The translations under genes were made by a program, and so were the position numbers. Below, piece by piece: positions 5,401 to 6,017 of a stretch of DNA of 6,017 nucleotides (positions within the stretch are counted from its first letter, which is position 1; each line of letters starts with the position of its first letter). The notes under the pieces were generated by a model. The model was not told the origin of the DNA. It worked only from the letters and a program-made list of their open reading frames with translations, and ran no database searches. Source of the DNA: Desulfocapsa sp. (lineage in GTDB: Bacteria; Desulfobacterota; Desulfobulbia; Desulfobulbales; Desulfocapsaceae); contig DYDK01000111.1 in assembly GCA_020717935.1 (NCBI GenBank), positions 1-6,017 on the forward strand. Direction: 5' to 3'.

Positions 5401-6017
5401 CCTTTGCCAGTGTGGCCTCACCGCTAAGTTCAACCGGACTGCCATTGATGATGGCAGAAAAACGGGGGCGGAGAGAGGTCTTGTCGGTGGAGGAAGTATG
5501 AGAAAGGTTGGGTATATTCAGGGTGATCTGTTCGGCACGGTGTTCTTTCCCGGTCAAGCGATCATCAAAGGTAATGGCGCTGTTTTTTATGCTGAGAGAG
5601 TTCAGAGAAAAATGGGGGGGCTGAATGGTAACATTCTCATTTTTTTCTTCGGTGGCGCGGCCCCTATCTATGGGTGAGATGTTATACGAATTGTCTGGAT
5701 AACGAATGAGGGATGCCGTGAGTCCCTCTATTTCCAAGAGATTACAGGTGATGCCTTGCCGCAGCAGGGACATCAGATTAAGCTCAATCGACAGAGAGTT
5801 GATGTGTAAAAGCGGTGGGCCGGGAACAGGCTGCTTTTTTGTATCTGCTGTGCCAACAATGTCGAGGAGTTGTAAACGGAGGGTAAAAGGATTGAAGCTG
5901 GCCTTACCTGCCTTGAGTTCCATATCCATGGCGAGCTGGAGAGATGTGCTCAGGTATCCGGTTAACAGCTGTCCTTTACCCATATTTCCGCTGGACACCG
6001 GAGTTATGGGACGCAGG
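2441..6017 (-). CDS. Large DUF748-family (AsmA-like) envelope protein, N-terminus off window
   Basis: The frame stays open to the right edge. The GTG at 5998 is not a convincing start, because codons before it are open (LRPITP...) and family members begin with a membrane anchor about 20-40 residues upstream of the NPFTLRL motif. Numbered from that GTG, 1185 residues are visible. Recognisable parts are the LS...GKASFNPFTLRL opening (16-41), a long beta-rich body of AsmA-like repeats (about 60-900), the DUF748 signature LPLALLSD...VKATVSPWLLAG (933-983), and an OmpA-like tail (FVLFSAGQSELD at 994-1005; GLADPIQDRAA at 1031-1041; closing segment 1123-1178). A Gln/Glu/Ala/Arg-rich, probably helical insert (1045-1090) and a Pro-rich linker split this tail. 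The AsmA-like clan includes TamB and YhdP, which span the periplasm and are linked to lipid transport to the outer membrane; a similar role is inference. Three in-frame tandem repeats mark likely flexible linkers. It is the first gene of a probable operon with the small membrane protein and mutY. Confidence 0.85.
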   Translation of the reverse strand, partial: LRPITPVSSGNMGKGQLLTGYLSTSLQLAMDMELKAGKASFNPFTLRLQLLDIVGTADTKKQPVPGPPLLHINSLSIELNLMSLLRQGITCNLLEIEGLTASLIRYPDNSYNISPIDRGRATEEKNENVTIQPPHFSLNSLSIKNSAITFDDRLTGKEHRAEQITLNIPNLSHTSSTDKTSLRPRFSAIINGSPVELSGEATLAKESGPNEKKSSLSTNISTNISTNISTNISTNISCTLENLDLPLYFAYLPTHIPLKLSSGKGNGKVHISFVPTDKKNSRLTIAFELSSTDIKLTNNEQSLSLNAPELQINGSWQPVDGGLNIHNLHLQNPQLSAVVASFSQDMTQLFASPRTTPPPTEQTAQRPLVIDELLLENGTLQLADQHHTMTSPPWTGIHLVVKNFSTAPDPTKNSDTSKNSFILSGGQEATQAALTWQGIVNSRGIPDGELQLKNFQAATLLSFIDPSLKSNASGTATLRGRFIFDPTARNGKMITLMNATTEIHHFSLLDHQQQLWIAAKMVQIKDTQFQEDDRDLGRLSFFDGTLSLHQGQLPLFLKNFDDPKKTIMLQDLNFSGKADLYPEKDKGPSLHLTDLHLQASNLTAKADTRNNVDFTAIINQTGTLQAQGLTTLFPVRSQLALLFADLQAEQIAPWLPDTPLFQQSTAIVAGKGMYHYPEMSYSGNLQLESTLIRNTATEAASKDNNNPDLAIHKAELLDTTIHANPLRIGMKELILDGPQLNWHQENNALLPLVQLGSFFQNLLTASSINHTGPTGTAGTADTADTADTAGSEKNKVSGVAAIQKITIDHGSINHTDLRLTPPWSSTISQLKGSITNLPGTTEQTTGYNVSGLLNESPFTLSGSADLLTHSGDFTTQLDLKGFPLQSLEAQIIPLLDIDPKTGSLDLSLRHQYHKGEEQGEATILCTGLRPHSARADSALPLALLSDTHQQMRLQVPLVASDTRPLFIKALTALQTLLVKATVSPWLLAGDDFSALQEQRFVLFSAGQSELDTISQDSLRSFVELLAVHPQLGLTLTGLADPIQDRAAILQLIEEKEKTRVARINEQQLQQWEARQQEAKQQEARQQKKQLAAAKTPKPVTQPGKIIEQDIFPIEARPVPIPPEPASAPDAVLHDLARERAMQVYDYFTTKMGIDSKRISLEEATQLGTTETPGTQVIIGLDYVACTEPPTP
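2761..2805 (-). repeat. Three 15-bp tandem repeats in the DUF748 gene
   Basis: Three consecutive 15-bp units (2761-2775, 2776-2790, 2791-2805) differ at only a few bases. On the coding strand they give EARQQ, EAKQQ, EARQQ (residues 1066-1080). They lie within a charged, Gln-rich segment likely to be helical or coiled-coil, inserted inside the OmpA-like tail. Unit length is a multiple of three, so copy-number change would keep the frame. Confidence 0.8.
3647..3691 (-). repeat. Five 9-bp tandem repeats in the DUF748 gene
   Basis: Five 9-bp units of the form G(T/C)CTGCCGT on the plus strand. The central three are identical, the outer two differ at one base, and a decayed unit follows at 3692-3700. 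On the coding strand they encode TAG TAD TAD TAD TAG (residues 770-784) in a linker that follows SINHTGPTG. The unit preserves the reading frame. Confidence 0.85.
5307..5366 (-). repeat. Five 12-bp tandem repeats in the DUF748 gene
   Basis: Five head-to-tail copies of GAGATATTGGTC on the plus strand, identical except for the last base of the fifth copy. On the coding strand they encode (STNI)x5 (residues 211-230). Near-perfect identity at the DNA level, including third codon positions, indicates recent expansion by slippage. The repeat falls between predicted beta-rich segments, so it probably forms an extended linker. Confidence 0.9.

Noticed and set aside
5242..5445. Repetitive ISRP-repeat peptide in an alternative minus-strand frame
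   Set aside because: It is the frame-shifted reading of the 12-bp repeat; the STNI frame belongs to the large, family-matched protein.
5998..5998. GTG at 5998 as the true start of the DUF748 protein
   Set aside because: Codons up to the window edge stay open, and family members carry an N-terminal membrane anchor before this point, which is not visible here. The gene is treated as truncated by the window.

Overview
The window reads as a chromosomal stretch of a Gram-negative, mid-GC bacterium. All four supported genes lie on the minus strand. The lineage cannot be fixed from sequence alone. The combination of a large envelope protein of the AsmA-like/DUF748 type, a MutY fused to an intact Nudix domain and a stand-alone FeoA fits Desulfobacterota (Desulfobulbales-like) or a related proteobacterial group; this is a low-confidence inference.

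Layout in the direction of transcription, right to left. From the right edge (6017) to 2441 runs a very large gene for a DUF748-family, AsmA-like envelope protein. Its N-terminus lies beyond the window, and its C-terminus carries the OmpA-like tail usual in the family. It contains three separate in-frame tandem repeats (12-, 9- and 15-bp units). After a 79-bp gap comes a small three-helix membrane protein resembling the PGPGW family (2361-1939). After 17 bp comes mutY (1920-754), the A/G-mismatch adenine glycosylase, which here has a complete Nudix catalytic box. These three genes could be one transcript. Next, behind a candidate promoter (718-691) and a candidate palindromic operator (677-663), comes a short FeoA-type gene (636-394) with no feoB visible.

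The left 393 bp hold no gene I can support. They contain a 23-bp-spaced imperfect direct repeat at the very edge, which could be the end of an insertion sequence (possibly IS21-like), and a 13-bp hairpin that pairs better as plus-strand RNA.

How the genes work together: no obvious shared pathway links them. Envelope (DUF748 and the small membrane protein), oxidised-guanine repair (MutY) and ferrous iron (FeoA) are neighbours. A link between iron and oxidative damage is conceivable but is not shown by the sequence. I see no tRNA, rRNA, CRISPR, phage or defence system, and no clear candidate for a new multi-gene system. The most interesting items are the MutY/Nudix architecture, the repeat-rich DUF748 gene, the FeoA control region and the possible mobile-element boundary at the left edge.
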